Source: Isotricha intestinalis
Lineage: Eukaryota > Ciliophora > Litostomatea > Vestibuliferida > Isotrichidae
Direction: 5' to 3'
Length of the DNA stretch: 59,588 nucleotides
Assembly: GCA_023807065.1 (NCBI GenBank)
Contig: JAJJLU010003529.1
Span: 1-59,588 of the forward strand
Positions 19,296-29,306 of this stretch are shown piece by piece (the stretch's first letter is position 1; the number at the start of each line of letters is the position of its first letter). Made by a program: the position numbers and the translations under genes. The notes below the pieces were generated by a model, which was given only the letters and a program-made list of their open reading frames with translations, made no database searches and was not told where the DNA came from.

Positions 19296-22148
19296 ATGTT
19301 TTCTTTTATAAATATAAAAGAACAAAATTTAAATAAAGCAAAAAAAAATAATGAAGAAAATCATGCTTTATTAGATGGAATTACTCGTCATATAAAAGGT
19401 TTATCAGTTAATAATTTAAATAAAACTTCTCCAATAATAACAAAAATGATATTAAATAAATCTAATAAAAATAATACACCACAAGAACAACCAAATGAAA
19501 TAAATGAAGAAATTATTAATAAAAATAATAGTAAAGAAAATATAAAAATATCAAAATTTAATTTTCAAAATGAAAATATAATAAATAGTCCAAGTAAAAA
19601 ACTAAAATCAAATGGTATTGATTTAACATCATTACAAATAAAATTAAAGAATATTAATGTTAAAAATTCAAGTGAAATGCATTCTCTTTTAAATAATAAA
19701 AAAAATTTAAAAGGAAATGAAGAAATAATAAACTTTTTATATAATTTACAACCTTTTTCAAATAGATTAATAAATACTTTCCCAAATTCTCAAGAAGAAA
19801 TTATTAAAAAAGTAAGTTCTGAATATCATAGTAAAAATATACAAAAAAATTCAATAATATATAAATATGGTGATGAAGCTGATAAATTCTATATTATTCA
19901 TGAAGGAAAAGTAGATTTAATTTTTCCTTATACTGAAACTATAGAAATGAATAAAGATGAATTTTTTATTTATTTATTAAGATTAAGAAGATTTAATGAA
20001 ATTGAAATGTTACATAATGTTTTATTAATGAATCAAACTGTATTTTTAGAAAATTTAGGAGAAAATTTTATATTTGATAATTGGATTATTAAAGCTTATA
20101 ATACTTTAATTAAATTACAATATGATCCTCATTTTATTGATAGAACAAGCATTAAAAAAAAGAAAAAAAAACTAAATGCTTTTAATCCTAAAGAAAATAT
20201 TAATTTTATTGATTTTCTCCCAAATTATAAAAAAAATAACAATAAAAATGAAAATAAATTTGAAGAAAAAGTATTTGAAAATAGAAAAATGAAAGAATTA
20301 ATATTAAGAATATCAGATGAATTAATATTAACAATAAAATTAAGTTTCCCAGATTTATATAAAGAAGTAAAAGTTGATATATTTGAAAATAATAGAATAA
20401 TAGTGAATTTACCAATTGATCCCAAAAAAATTGAAATAATAAATAATGTTAAAACAGAAGATTATATAAATAGAATTAAACCTCCAATTTTAGAAACAGG
20501 ATTATTAAGAAAAAAAGTAATTGTTATGAAATATTTATATATTAAAACTATTAGTAATGGAGAACATTTTGGTGATATATTAAATGACAATACTTCTCTT
20601 TTTTCTTCAGCACAATTAAGTTTAATTAAAAAATCTAATTTTAATTTTAAATTACATCAATTTCCATTTTTTAGAAGAATGACTGCAATTGCAAAAAATG
20701 AAGATAATAATTATATAGGATATATTAATAGAAAAACTTATTATGATACTTTAAGAAGATTCAGTGAAAAATTTAATTATGAAAAAAATTCTTATTTACT
20801 TAATTGTTTTCTTTTTAAAGAAGTTAAAAATCAAAATTTGATTAAAACTTATTCTTTTTGTTTTAATGAAATAGAAATTAAAGAAAATGAATTTTTAATT
20901 TCTCAAAATCAAAAATTAAATGAAGATAATAGAATAGTATATATTATAAAAAATGGTGAATTTCAATCAAAATGTAATAAAAGTATAGAACAAATAGATG
21001 AAGTTATTACTAATTTAGGTTATGGAAATCAACTATATATAACTTTACCTAAAAATTTAATTGATTTAATAGATACTCCATATTATGATAATATAATTAA
21101 ACAAAAATTTAATATGAAATTAGGTTATGTTACTTCTAATGATATTATTGGTCTTACTGAACTTTTTGATGGAAATTATTATTTTAATGATTACATTTGT
21201 ACCTCAAAAACTGCAAATTTATATGCTGTTAATTTTAAAATTATGAATTTATTAATTAAGAGTGATTCAAATATTAATAATTGTAAAAATATTATATTAT
21301 ATAATAAATATAAAATATTATCTGAATCTTTATTAAAGCAAAGACAAATTTTTTTTTCTTGTTATTTCCAAAAAGAAAGAGATAAATTAATGAAAATTAA
21401 ATCTGAAAAAAAAATGAATAAAACCAAATATAATCGTTTTTCAAATTTATTTATAAAAAAAGTAGAAATAAACGAAGAACCAAATTTGAATTCAATTATT
21501 TCTTCAATTGGAGAATTAGATAAGATGCTTTCAAAAATGAATGGAAAAATAGTAAATGTAAAAAATAAATATTCACTTAAAAATCGAAAATTAAAAAAAG
21601 AAAAAGATGAAAAAAGAAATAAAAGTTTTATAAAAGAAAATAAATATTCTCAAAGTGTAAATGATATTTTAGATTATAAAACTTATAAAGAAATATTGCA
21701 AATGAATTCTCATTTAAGAAGAATCATTCCTAATGAATTATATAATAAAAAAACAGAAAATGAAAAAAAAAATGATAAGTCTAATGAAAAAAATAATAAA
21801 CAAAATTTAATAATTAATTCAAGTTCAAAGAAAAGTGATTCAACTTTACATGATGATTTTAGTAAAGTTAATAATTCCAAATTTTTTTATGATTTAAATC
21901 CTCAAAATAAAGTTAAATTTATTCATCAAAGATCATTATTTGATATAACTCTTAATAAAAAAGAAAAAAAATTGAATAATGCTTTATCAGATAGAATATA
22001 TATTAAAAATAAAAGTTATGATAAAATCACTGGACATGGATTATTTAAACAAAATGATTATTTAACATTAAAATTAAGAAGAATGTATAGCAGTAAATTA
22101 GATAAAATATTATATAATGAGTATAGTCATAGTAAAATATTTTTATAA
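19296..22148 (+). CDS. Cyclic-nucleotide-binding-like protein, degenerate cassette
   Basis: A 950-residue relative of the protein at 14105. Residues 1-130 are low complexity. The first CNB fold begins at about 184 (SIIYKYGDEADKFYIIHEGK) and is broken by a long insert beginning KDEFFIYLLRLRRFNEIEML. This insert matches EDYLLHLMKLRKNHSNELL at the same place in the paralog. The expected phosphate-binding cassette reads GEHFGDILNDN (about 421-431) with RRMTA further on, so the Glu is replaced by Asp and the spacing is stretched, suggesting weak or no nucleotide binding. A second CNB-like fold follows (about 525-660). The last 300 residues are basic low complexity. The shared insert shows common ancestry with the neighbouring gene, yet the PZP gene lies between them. 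Confidence 0.85.
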   Translation: MFSFINIKEQNLNKAKKNNEENHALLDGITRHIKGLSVNNLNKTSPIITKMILNKSNKNNTPQEQPNEINEEIINKNNSKENIKISKFNFQNENIINSPSKKLKSNGIDLTSLQIKLKNINVKNSSEMHSLLNNKKNLKGNEEIINFLYNLQPFSNRLINTFPNSQEEIIKKVSSEYHSKNIQKNSIIYKYGDEADKFYIIHEGKVDLIFPYTETIEMNKDEFFIYLLRLRRFNEIEMLHNVLLMNQTVFLENLGENFIFDNWIIKAYNTLIKLQYDPHFIDRTSIKKKKKKLNAFNPKENINFIDFLPNYKKNNNKNENKFEEKVFENRKMKELILRISDELILTIKLSFPDLYKEVKVDIFENNRIIVNLPIDPKKIEIINNVKTEDYINRIKPPILETGLLRKKVIVMKYLYIKTISNGEHFGDILNDNTSLFSSAQLSLIKKSNFNFKLHQFPFFRRMTAIAKNEDNNYIGYINRKTYYDTLRRFSEKFNYEKNSYLLNCFLFKEVKNQNLIKTYSFCFNEIEIKENEFLISQNQKLNEDNRIVYIIKNGEFQSKCNKSIEQIDEVITNLGYGNQLYITLPKNLIDLIDTPYYDNIIKQKFNMKLGYVTSNDIIGLTELFDGNYYFNDYICTSKTANLYAVNFKIMNLLIKSDSNINNCKNIILYNKYKILSESLLKQRQIFFSCYFQKERDKLMKIKSEKKMNKTKYNRFSNLFIKKVEINEEPNLNSIISSIGELDKMLSKMNGKIVNVKNKYSLKNRKLKKEKDEKRNKSFIKENKYSQSVNDILDYKTYKEILQMNSHLRRIIPNELYNKKTENEKKNDKSNEKNNKQNLIINSSSKKSDSTLHDDFSKVNNSKFFYDLNPQNKVKFIHQRSLFDITLNKKEKKLNNALSDRIYIKNKSYDKITGHGLFKQNDYLTLKLRRMYSSKLDKILYNEYSHSKIFL

Positions 22149-22636
22149 GTATTTAAATTTTTGTAATGGAAATAGTTGAATAAATTATTTAATAAAAAAA
22201 CTTAAATTAATAGAAAAAAAATAAGTAGTGTTAACAAATAAAATTTATTTAATGATAAGTAAATTTAACATATTCAATAATTTAAAATTATTTTATTTTT
22301 GTTGAAGTGAATTTTCTCTTAAATATTGGAAGAGAAATTTTGAATTTATGTTAATTAATTAATAAATTAATAATTTTCTTATATTAATTAATATAAAAAA
22401 TATTATATTTAAAAAAATATCAAAATTAAAAAAAATTATAATACCAAAAAAAAATATCCAAAAAAAAATAAAAAAATTAAAAACTCACCTCAAAAGTAAA
22501 AAAAACAAAAAGAAAACAATCCAAAAAAAAAAAAAGAAAAAAAATAAAAAAAACCTCAAAAAAAAACAAAAAAAAAAAATTAAAGCCATATTCAGATCTT
22601 TTTATATTCTAATCCTAAAACAAACAAAAAAATTAT
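22149..22636. other. Convergent intergenic region with hairpin and one-sided A-rich tract
   Basis: The gap lies between convergent genes. An 8-bp perfect stem, TTTCTCTT (22313-22320) paired with AAGAGAAA (22330-22337), has a 9-base loop and could be a 3'-end structure. From about 22420 to 22600 the plus strand is nearly all A with isolated C/G (for example CTCACCTCAAAAG), so the transcript of the secreted-protein gene on the minus strand would have a U-rich 3' UTR with scattered GG/GA islands. No coding frame is present. Confidence 0.55.
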
Positions 22637-23395
22637 TTAATTAAAACTAGGAGGAGTGATATTAATACCAAAAACTTCACAAAGAATTTTGAAAGAGACC
22701 ATTTTATACATTTCAAGAATAGCAGTGAGTTCATCTTGAGTAAGAGTTTTAGGTCTTTTGATGATTTTTTCTTTTCCTTTTTCAAAAATACCACCAAGAA
22801 CAGAAGTATCAGTTCTTTCAATGAAAAGATCAGGAGCTAATTTAAATTTAGCTCTAATATTAGTAATCATAATATCAAATTTATTATCAACAGGTTGATT
22901 AATTAAAATTGAAATTCCTTTAACTTCATCTTTTTTACTTTCTTCAGGATTGAAAGCAAGCTCTAAATTGTTCCATGCTTGTTTATCCATAAATTGAGCA
23001 TCATCAGCAATTTCTAAAAATTTTTTTCTCATGTCTTTTGGAATTAGAAGATGTTCAGCTTTTCTTGACCAATATTTATTATAATGTCCTTCTCTTAATC
23101 CAAATGAAAGGAAAATTTCACTTGAACCATGGAAATATTCAAATCCCTTTCCATCTGTCAATTTTTTTATTTGCTTTTGATGTGTTGTTTTAAAGGCATT
23201 TACTATGTTTCCCCAAGTTGAACTTATTTTGTCAGCTGCGTTACATAAATTTTCAACTTTTTGGAATCCATTTATTTGTTCACCTGCATTTTTAACTTCT
23301 CCCTTAACACCATCTTTATTTTCATTACCGTTTAAGAAACGAAGGTTAAATGATAAAGTTAAGGATATTAAGGCTATGAGAACAATTTTTCTCAT
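22637..23395 (-). CDS. Small secreted protein, probably highly expressed
   Basis: The 252-residue protein begins with a clear signal peptide (MRKIVLIALISLTLSFNLRF, cleavage probably near 17-22). The mature part is soluble and mixed alpha/beta, with only two cysteines (LCNAAD and ILCEVFG) that could form one disulfide. It has no membrane helix. Unlike its neighbours it uses G- and C-ending codons often (GCT, GGT, AAG, TTC, GTC) and has no Asn runs, which in AT-rich protists usually marks highly expressed genes. I recall similar short secreted proteins with FNLRFL-type signal ends in ciliates, without known function. It could be a secretory-granule or digestive-vacuole protein. Upstream lies a TATAT repeat, downstream a U-rich 3' flank. 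Confidence 0.8.
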   Translation of the reverse strand: MRKIVLIALISLTLSFNLRFLNGNENKDGVKGEVKNAGEQINGFQKVENLCNAADKISSTWGNIVNAFKTTHQKQIKKLTDGKGFEYFHGSSEIFLSFGLREGHYNKYWSRKAEHLLIPKDMRKKFLEIADDAQFMDKQAWNNLELAFNPEESKKDEVKGISILINQPVDNKFDIMITNIRAKFKLAPDLFIERTDTSVLGGIFEKGKEKIIKRPKTLTQDELTAILEMYKMVSFKILCEVFGINITPPSFN

Positions 23396-23419
23396 TTTTT
23401 TATTTTTTTTTTGGATGGA

Positions 23420-23455
23420 GATATATATATTATATTATATTATATTATATTTTTT
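23420..23455. repeat. TATAT microsatellite upstream of the secreted-protein gene
   Basis: About 36 bp of alternating TA and five-base TATAT units lie 25-60 bp upstream of the start codon of the minus-strand secreted protein. The position fits a core-promoter or TATA-like element, but in DNA this AT-rich it may be a simple slippage repeat. Confidence 0.55.
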
Positions 23456-23648
23456 TTAAAGGAAGATTTTTTTTTGAGATTAGGATTTTTAATTTATTTT
23501 TATTTTAATTTTTATATATGTTTTTTTTTTTAATATTGAAAAAAAATTAATTTTTAATAAATAAATGATGATAAATAAATATTTAATTTTTAATTTTACA
23601 ATATAAAGATATGTAACATAAATATAATATTTTATTAAAAAAAGAAAA

Positions 23649-26600
23649 TCACTTTTCAATTAATTCATCCTTATTTTTTATGTTTTTTAATATTTCATTT
23701 TTATTTTTAATAATAAAAGCAACTCCATTAACCCACATTTTAAAATCTTCATAAGAACAAAGTAAAATCTCAATTCTTTGATTATTATTCATTAACAAAG
23801 AAAAATTAAAACTTTTATTTAAAGCACATTTAGAAATATCATTTTTAGATAATTTATCATATTTTTCAAATTCTTTTTCAATAAAATCTTCTAAATTTCC
23901 ATTCTTATTATTTACTTTAAATCTTCTATAATTTCTATGAATTTCAATAATAGTTTTTATCATAGAATTAACTATTGTATTTTCAATATTTTCAATTTTA
24001 ATATCAATATAATTTAATTGAGTTGATGGAACAATTTTTATTATATCTAATCTTTTATTTAAACTTATTGTTGATTTAATAAAATTATATGGTTGAACTA
24101 TTAAATTATTTGAATTTACATTTGAAAGTGGATTAAATTTATGATATGGTCCATTTATTGATCTATAGTAACAAAATGTTATTTGAGTTAATGGACTTAA
24201 TTTATTCATTAGAGAATTATTTACATTCGATATTTTTTCTGTTTTTGATATCTTTTCTTTTAAATTTTGAATTACTTTTCCTAATTTTTCTCTTTCTTCT
24301 AACCATATTTTATTATTTTCATAGTTATTTAAATTATAATTTGTTCTGGGATTATAAGCTGAGATTGTTTTTCCATGATGTGGATTTTCATTTTGATAAT
24401 TATTGTTATTAATATTATTCATATTATTCAAATCATTATTAATATTATTATTGATATTATTGGAATTATTGTTGTTCATATTATTAGAATTATTATTAAT
24501 ATTATCCATATTATTATTGAGATTATTCATATTATCATTATTCATATTATTATCATTATAATGAGTTTCATTTTTTATTTTAATTTTATTATTTTTGTTA
24601 TGCTCATTATTATTATCATTATCACCAGTATTTCTATTATTATTATTTTTAGTAAAATTTAATTCTTGTTCTTTAGTTATTAAGGAATTATTTGGATTTA
24701 TATTATTATTGGTAATACTATTTTTTGAATTATTAATTTCTGAGTAATTTATAGGAGTTATATTAAGACTAATTTCTTTTCTTTGTTTTTGCCTACTTGA
24801 TGAAGGATGATTTGGAATGGTTCTATCAATGCTAATATTAATTCTATTAATTGAAAACTTAGATTCATTTTGACTTTTATCAATAGAACTTTCATTGTTA
24901 GGATTATTAATAAAAATATTATGTGAACTTCTAGATAAAGGAACTTTATTTTTTAATTTAATACTATTATTATTAAAAGTATTATAATTTCCATATGGAA
25001 TTTTTTGATATTCATTCATACTGTAATTAATTTGATTATTATTATTTATATTAGATTCATTCATTTCATTTCCTCTTAATGTTAATAAATTTTCACTAAT
25101 AAAAGAATTAGGTTGATGACTAATTTGATTAAAATTTCTTAATCTAGGAGAATAAAAAGTATTATAATCTTGTATCATTGATTTTGATTCGATATAATTA
25201 TTTTTTCTTTCAAAACCAAATAAAGGTTTATAATAAGTACTTTTAATAGTTGTATTTATACTATCTACTAATCTATTATAAATAGTTAAATTAGAACCAT
25301 ATTTACTTTTATATATTTGTAATTGAGTTTTTATTATATTAAATTTATCTGCTATTAATTTCCTTAATGTTATTATTTCTTGGTTTGATTTTAATTTTTC
25401 TGATTCAATTTCATTTTTTAATTCTGTTATTTGTTCTTCTATTTTTTCAACATTATTTTTTGTTTCATTTGATTTTTCATCAGATTCTCCTTTTACTTTC
25501 TTACTATCATTTTCTATTTCTGAAATTTCTTTTAATATTTTATTTTTTTCATTTATTAAATTGTTTCCTTTTTTACTTATTTCTATATAAGATAATTCAT
25601 TTTGAGTTAAATTTGAATGTATTGATTTTTCATCAATATCATTTTGTTCTGCAAATAATTTTATTTGATTATTTATATCTTTTATTCTATTATCAAAATC
25701 ATCTAATTTACTTTTTAAATTTGTTACACCTAAAAATAAATTTTCTAAAATTTTATTTCTTTCTTTTTTTATGAATTTATATTCTTTATTAATGAAATTT
25801 AATTTGTTTTCTATTATTCCATCATAATTTGTAGCTTTGAAAAAATATAATAAATAATCATATATAATATTAGTTGAGAAACCATCATATTTAGAATTAT
25901 TTGAAATATTTGAAATGAAACTTTCGATTATTACTTTTGATAAAGAATTTAAAAATTCATTTATGTCTTTATTAGAATTATTTTTTTTATTTTTTAATAT
26001 TTTAATATAATTTCCTAATTCTCCTTTTATAATATTATTTAAATAATTATTATTTACTGATATATGTAAATTATTATTTAATGTTTCTAAATTATTATTT
26101 CCATTACTGTTTAGAATGTTATTTTCTCGATTATTATTAATTTCTATTATTTCAATTATATCTTCAACTAATTTATTACTTGTTTTATTTATATCTAAAT
26201 TATATAATTCATAAGGAAATAATTCAATTTTATCATTAATATTATTATTTTCATAATTATTCATATTTTCATTTATTAATATCATATTTAATTTTTTAAA
26301 TTTTAAAATTTCTTCAAGTGATTCTTTTTGAGATATTAAATTCATAATTTCATCTTTAACAACTAATTTTTCTTCTTTTGCCATTTTTAATAATTCTTTA
26401 ATTTGTTCTTCTTTTTGTTTTAATTCTTCAATATTAATTAAAATATTATTTTTATTAATTTCATAACTTTCAATATCTTTCTTATATTTTAATATTTCAT
26501 TTTCATGACTTTTAATTTTTTTGGAATCAATTATAATATCATTTATTTGTTCACTTGTTAAAAAATCATTTAAATTATTTGAAAGAATATATTTTGATAA

Positions 26601-26948
26601 AGTCAATGATTGAAAATTAATAGGGTTAAATTGAGATAATTTATCTTTTAATTGATTAATTTGAATATTTAAATCATTAATTGTTGCTTGTTTAACTTTT
26701 ATTTGGGCATCATTATTTGAAATATAAGTTAAAAGAGTTGAAGATATTTCTGTTAAATTTTTTTGTAATTTTTCTTTTTTTTCCTCTAATTTTTTTATTT
26801 CTTTTTGATGTGGATTATTTTCATTATATTCATTTTGATTTTGATTAATTTCTGTTATTTTTGATTCTGCTTTATATATATCATCTACTATTGAGTGAAT
26901 TAATGTTTCTTCATTTGAAGGATAATTATTCATATTTAATGAATACAT
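23649..26948 (-). CDS. Large coiled-coil protein with a C-terminal PH-like domain
   Basis: The 1,099-residue protein opens with long heptad-rich coiled coils (about 20-250 and 380-540). A disordered, Ser/Asn-rich region follows (about 580-900), including a long Asn/Met/Asp tract encoded by ATT/CAT-rich microsatellite DNA (24380-24610). The last ~170 residues look globular: QITFCYYRSINGPYHKFNP starts a beta-rich segment, and the end, NQRIEILLCSYEDFKMWVNG, looks like the last strand and helix of a PH domain, where a Trp sits in the closing helix. A PH-like end would place it at membranes or on a partner protein, and the coiled coil suggests a cytoskeletal or basal-body scaffold. The family is not recognised. 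Confidence 0.8.
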   Translation of the reverse strand: MYSLNMNNYPSNEETLIHSIVDDIYKAESKITEINQNQNEYNENNPHQKEIKKLEEKKEKLQKNLTEISSTLLTYISNNDAQIKVKQATINDLNIQINQLKDKLSQFNPINFQSLTLSKYILSNNLNDFLTSEQINDIIIDSKKIKSHENEILKYKKDIESYEINKNNILINIEELKQKEEQIKELLKMAKEEKLVVKDEIMNLISQKESLEEILKFKKLNMILINENMNNYENNNINDKIELFPYELYNLDINKTSNKLVEDIIEIIEINNNRENNILNSNGNNNLETLNNNLHISVNNNYLNNIIKGELGNYIKILKNKKNNSNKDINEFLNSLSKVIIESFISNISNNSKYDGFSTNIIYDYLLYFFKATNYDGIIENKLNFINKEYKFIKKERNKILENLFLGVTNLKSKLDDFDNRIKDINNQIKLFAEQNDIDEKSIHSNLTQNELSYIEISKKGNNLINEKNKILKEISEIENDSKKVKGESDEKSNETKNNVEKIEEQITELKNEIESEKLKSNQEIITLRKLIADKFNIIKTQLQIYKSKYGSNLTIYNRLVDSINTTIKSTYYKPLFGFERKNNYIESKSMIQDYNTFYSPRLRNFNQISHQPNSFISENLLTLRGNEMNESNINNNNQINYSMNEYQKIPYGNYNTFNNNSIKLKNKVPLSRSSHNIFINNPNNESSIDKSQNESKFSINRINISIDRTIPNHPSSSRQKQRKEISLNITPINYSEINNSKNSITNNNINPNNSLITKEQELNFTKNNNNRNTGDNDNNNEHNKNNKIKIKNETHYNDNNMNNDNMNNLNNNMDNINNNSNNMNNNNSNNINNNINNDLNNMNNINNNNYQNENPHHGKTISAYNPRTNYNLNNYENNKIWLEEREKLGKVIQNLKEKISKTEKISNVNNSLMNKLSPLTQITFCYYRSINGPYHKFNPLSNVNSNNLIVQPYNFIKSTISLNKRLDIIKIVPSTQLNYIDIKIENIENTIVNSMIKTIIEIHRNYRRFKVNNKNGNLEDFIEKEFEKYDKLSKNDISKCALNKSFNFSLLMNNNQRIEILLCSYEDFKMWVNGVAFIIKNKNEILKNIKNKDELIEK

Positions 26949-27682
26949 TTATTTCTTATATTTTTTATAAAAAAATTTAAATTTTATTTTTTCTCATTTT
27001 TTTATTTATTCAAAAATAATTAATTAACTTAATTTAAAATATTAAATATATGGTAGAAAAAATAATCCAAAAAGGATTATCTTTAATCCCTTTAATATAA
27101 ATCATAATATTTATATTATATATAATTCATTCATTTAAAAAATATAAAAATATAAATTCTTATGAAAAGAAAAAATAAACTCCCTTACACTCTAGTAAAA
27201 ACTTTTATTTATATTTAAAATTTTGGAATAGGATCAATTATAGGAATATCAATATATATAAAAAGAAAAAATACTCATATTATAATTATGTTGTGTCTTA
27301 TTAATAAAAGTGATTATTAAAGAAGGTGTTTATGTTTATTAAAGATAAAAGTAAAAAAAAGATGGACATATTACTTTATGAGTAAAGGGATAAGATAATT
27401 TTGTTATTGTTTATTTTTTATTTATTCAATGATTATTCGAAGTAAATTGTTAGAATATAGTATTATATGTTTCATGAATGTGAATATGATTTTTTATTAT
27501 ATATTATCATTGAATAAAATATTTCAAGAAGAATGTTAAAATTAATTGTCAAAGAGATAATTTGTTGCATATTTTTATAATAATTAAACTTTTATTTGTT
27601 TAAAACTTTCAATTAGTATTAACCCTATTTAGTTAACATTTTTATATTTTTATTAAATTAAATATATTTATTATTAACTTAA
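26949..27682. other. Divergent intergenic region with a small hairpin
   Basis: The 734-bp gap between divergent genes contains a perfect stem-loop: ATAATCC (27062-27068), loop AAAAA, GGATTAT (27074-27080), followed by a related AATCCC. A short frame near 27225 (FGIGSIIGISIYIKRK) looks like a membrane helix with a basic end but is only ~30 codons long, with no start or continuation. I see no tRNA or repeat. Promoters for both flanking genes must lie here. Confidence 0.5.
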
Positions 27683-29209
27683 ATGCTGGAAAATAATTCA
27701 AATGTTTTAAAAAAAGCAATATTAACTAAATTACTTTCTACTACCTTTAATGATAAATTAAATGTTCTAGAATCAAATACATCTAATTACTTTTCCCTAA
27801 TGAATACATCTCATAATTTAATAAATCAAGTAACAAATACATGTAAATATATTGAAAGAAAAGTTCAAGAAAATTTACAAATAAAAAATAAAAAACTTCA
27901 AACATCACCAAATAAGCAAAAAATAAATTCAATAAATAGAAATTATTCAATAGGATTAATTTCTAAAAATTCTATAAAAGTAAGTAAAAATTTAATAAAA
28001 TCAATTAAAAGTCCTTCAATAAATACAGAAATGAAGAAAAGTAAATCAAATATAAATTTATTAAAAGGAAGACAATCGGCAAGATTAAATTCAGTGAAAA
28101 ATCCTCTTAAAAAAAGTGATAATAAATTAGCAATGAGTTTAAAATTAAGTAATAATAATATTAAACAATTAAAAAGATCAAAAACAGAAAGAGATTTCAG
28201 ACAAAATAAAAAAAACAAAGGAAATAAAAAATTTCAAAATAATAAAAATTATGATAAAAATAAATCAATTGATAATAGTACTATTACCAATATTAAAACT
28301 AAAGATATTCAAAGTAAAACTTTTGATGATCATAATAATAATGATAGTAAAATATTTGAAATTGAAAATGGATTAATATTAAATGACCCTTTATTAGTAG
28401 GAAATAATGAAATAGATTTTATTCAAAAAGGCTTATTAATAAATTCAAATGATATAGAAGTAATTTATCATATATTAAATTATAAAATTTTAGATTTTGC
28501 AGAAGAGCAATTACCTTTTATATTAAAATACCTACAAATAAAAGATTATTTGAATTTAAAATTAATTTGTAAAACTTTTAGAAATATAGTTAATGAAATC
28601 ATATTATCAGAATTAGAAAATCAAAAAATAGAATATGAAAGAAAAATAAATTTATTTAAAGCTGAAGAAATATTATCACCTTATAATCCAAATAATATAA
28701 CATTAACAAAAGGAGCTTTCAAAGCAGTAAATTTATTAAATCAAGCTTTATTAAATAAATTATTTACTCAAAGTGCAATCCCTTCAGATGATATATTATT
28801 AATATATCATATATATTTCCAATTAATAAATCATCCTTTAACAAAAGAATTTAATGACAAACAAATATTTTGGAAAAAATGTTGTTATTATTTTAACAAT
28901 GAATCAAATGGTAAAACTGGAGAATTATTATTAAAAAATCTTAAAGATGGTATTGATTTAAAAAGTGATAATATATATAAATTAATTCAGATTATGAATG
29001 GACACATTCAGAAAATTACTCCTGCTTATTTTTCTAAAATTTGCGGTACTACTGGTTTATTTGTTTTTTTTATTAAAGATATTTTAGATTTTTTAGGAAT
29101 TTCAAATGATAAAAAATTACAATCTAATTCATATTGGACTTACAAAGGAGTCATAAATGTTATTGATAAAAAAATTGCAAAAATTAAAACATTTTCTAAT
29201 CATAATTAG
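27683..29209 (+). CDS. F-box-like protein with an uncharacterised C-terminal domain
   Basis: A 508-residue protein. Residues 1-250 are basic and disordered. Residues about 273-310 (EEQLPFILKYLQIKDYLNLK, then LICKTFRNIVNE) match the F-box pattern L-P-x-I-L-x-Y-L...L-x-L-x-x-V-C-K-x-F. F-box proteins recruit substrates to SCF ubiquitin ligases through Skp1. Residues ~330-500 form a second folded domain (DDILLIYHIYFQLI...FWKKCCYYF...LLLKNLKDGIDL...ITPAYFSKICGTTGLFVFFI) that I recall only vaguely from other protist proteins and cannot name. It may bind the substrate. The gene ends in TAG; the next gene on the same strand starts 97 bp later. Confidence 0.8.
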   Translation: MLENNSNVLKKAILTKLLSTTFNDKLNVLESNTSNYFSLMNTSHNLINQVTNTCKYIERKVQENLQIKNKKLQTSPNKQKINSINRNYSIGLISKNSIKVSKNLIKSIKSPSINTEMKKSKSNINLLKGRQSARLNSVKNPLKKSDNKLAMSLKLSNNNIKQLKRSKTERDFRQNKKNKGNKKFQNNKNYDKNKSIDNSTITNIKTKDIQSKTFDDHNNNDSKIFEIENGLILNDPLLVGNNEIDFIQKGLLINSNDIEVIYHILNYKILDFAEEQLPFILKYLQIKDYLNLKLICKTFRNIVNEIILSELENQKIEYERKINLFKAEEILSPYNPNNITLTKGAFKAVNLLNQALLNKLFTQSAIPSDDILLIYHIYFQLINHPLTKEFNDKQIFWKKCCYYFNNESNGKTGELLLKNLKDGIDLKSDNIYKLIQIMNGHIQKITPAYFSKICGTTGLFVFFIKDILDFLGISNDKKLQSNSYWTYKGVINVIDKKIAKIKTFSNHN

Positions 29210-29306
29210 TAATTTTATATAATATTTAATTTTTGTAAAAAATATAAATTTACAATTTTTCAAAAAGCAATAAATTAAATATTATTATTTTTTTAAATTA
29301 ATAATT

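Noticed and set aside
23205..23459. 84-codon plus-strand frame opposite the secreted-protein gene
   Set aside because: It is the antisense of a gene with a signal peptide and a coherent product; the frame has no features of its own.
24380..24610. Regular ~9-base ATT-type periodicity resembling an array
   Set aside because: It is trinucleotide slippage coding an Asn/Met/Asp tract, without the unique spacers of a CRISPR array.
24375..24662. Ile-rich plus-strand frame of 95 codons
   Set aside because: It is the complement of the Asn-rich microsatellite tract of the coiled-coil gene; isoleucine runs are a by-product of ATT repeats.
27200..27320. FGIGSIIGISIYIKRK frame resembling a small mitochondrial membrane protein
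   Set aside because: About 30 codons with no start codon, no second helix and no continuation; too short to support.
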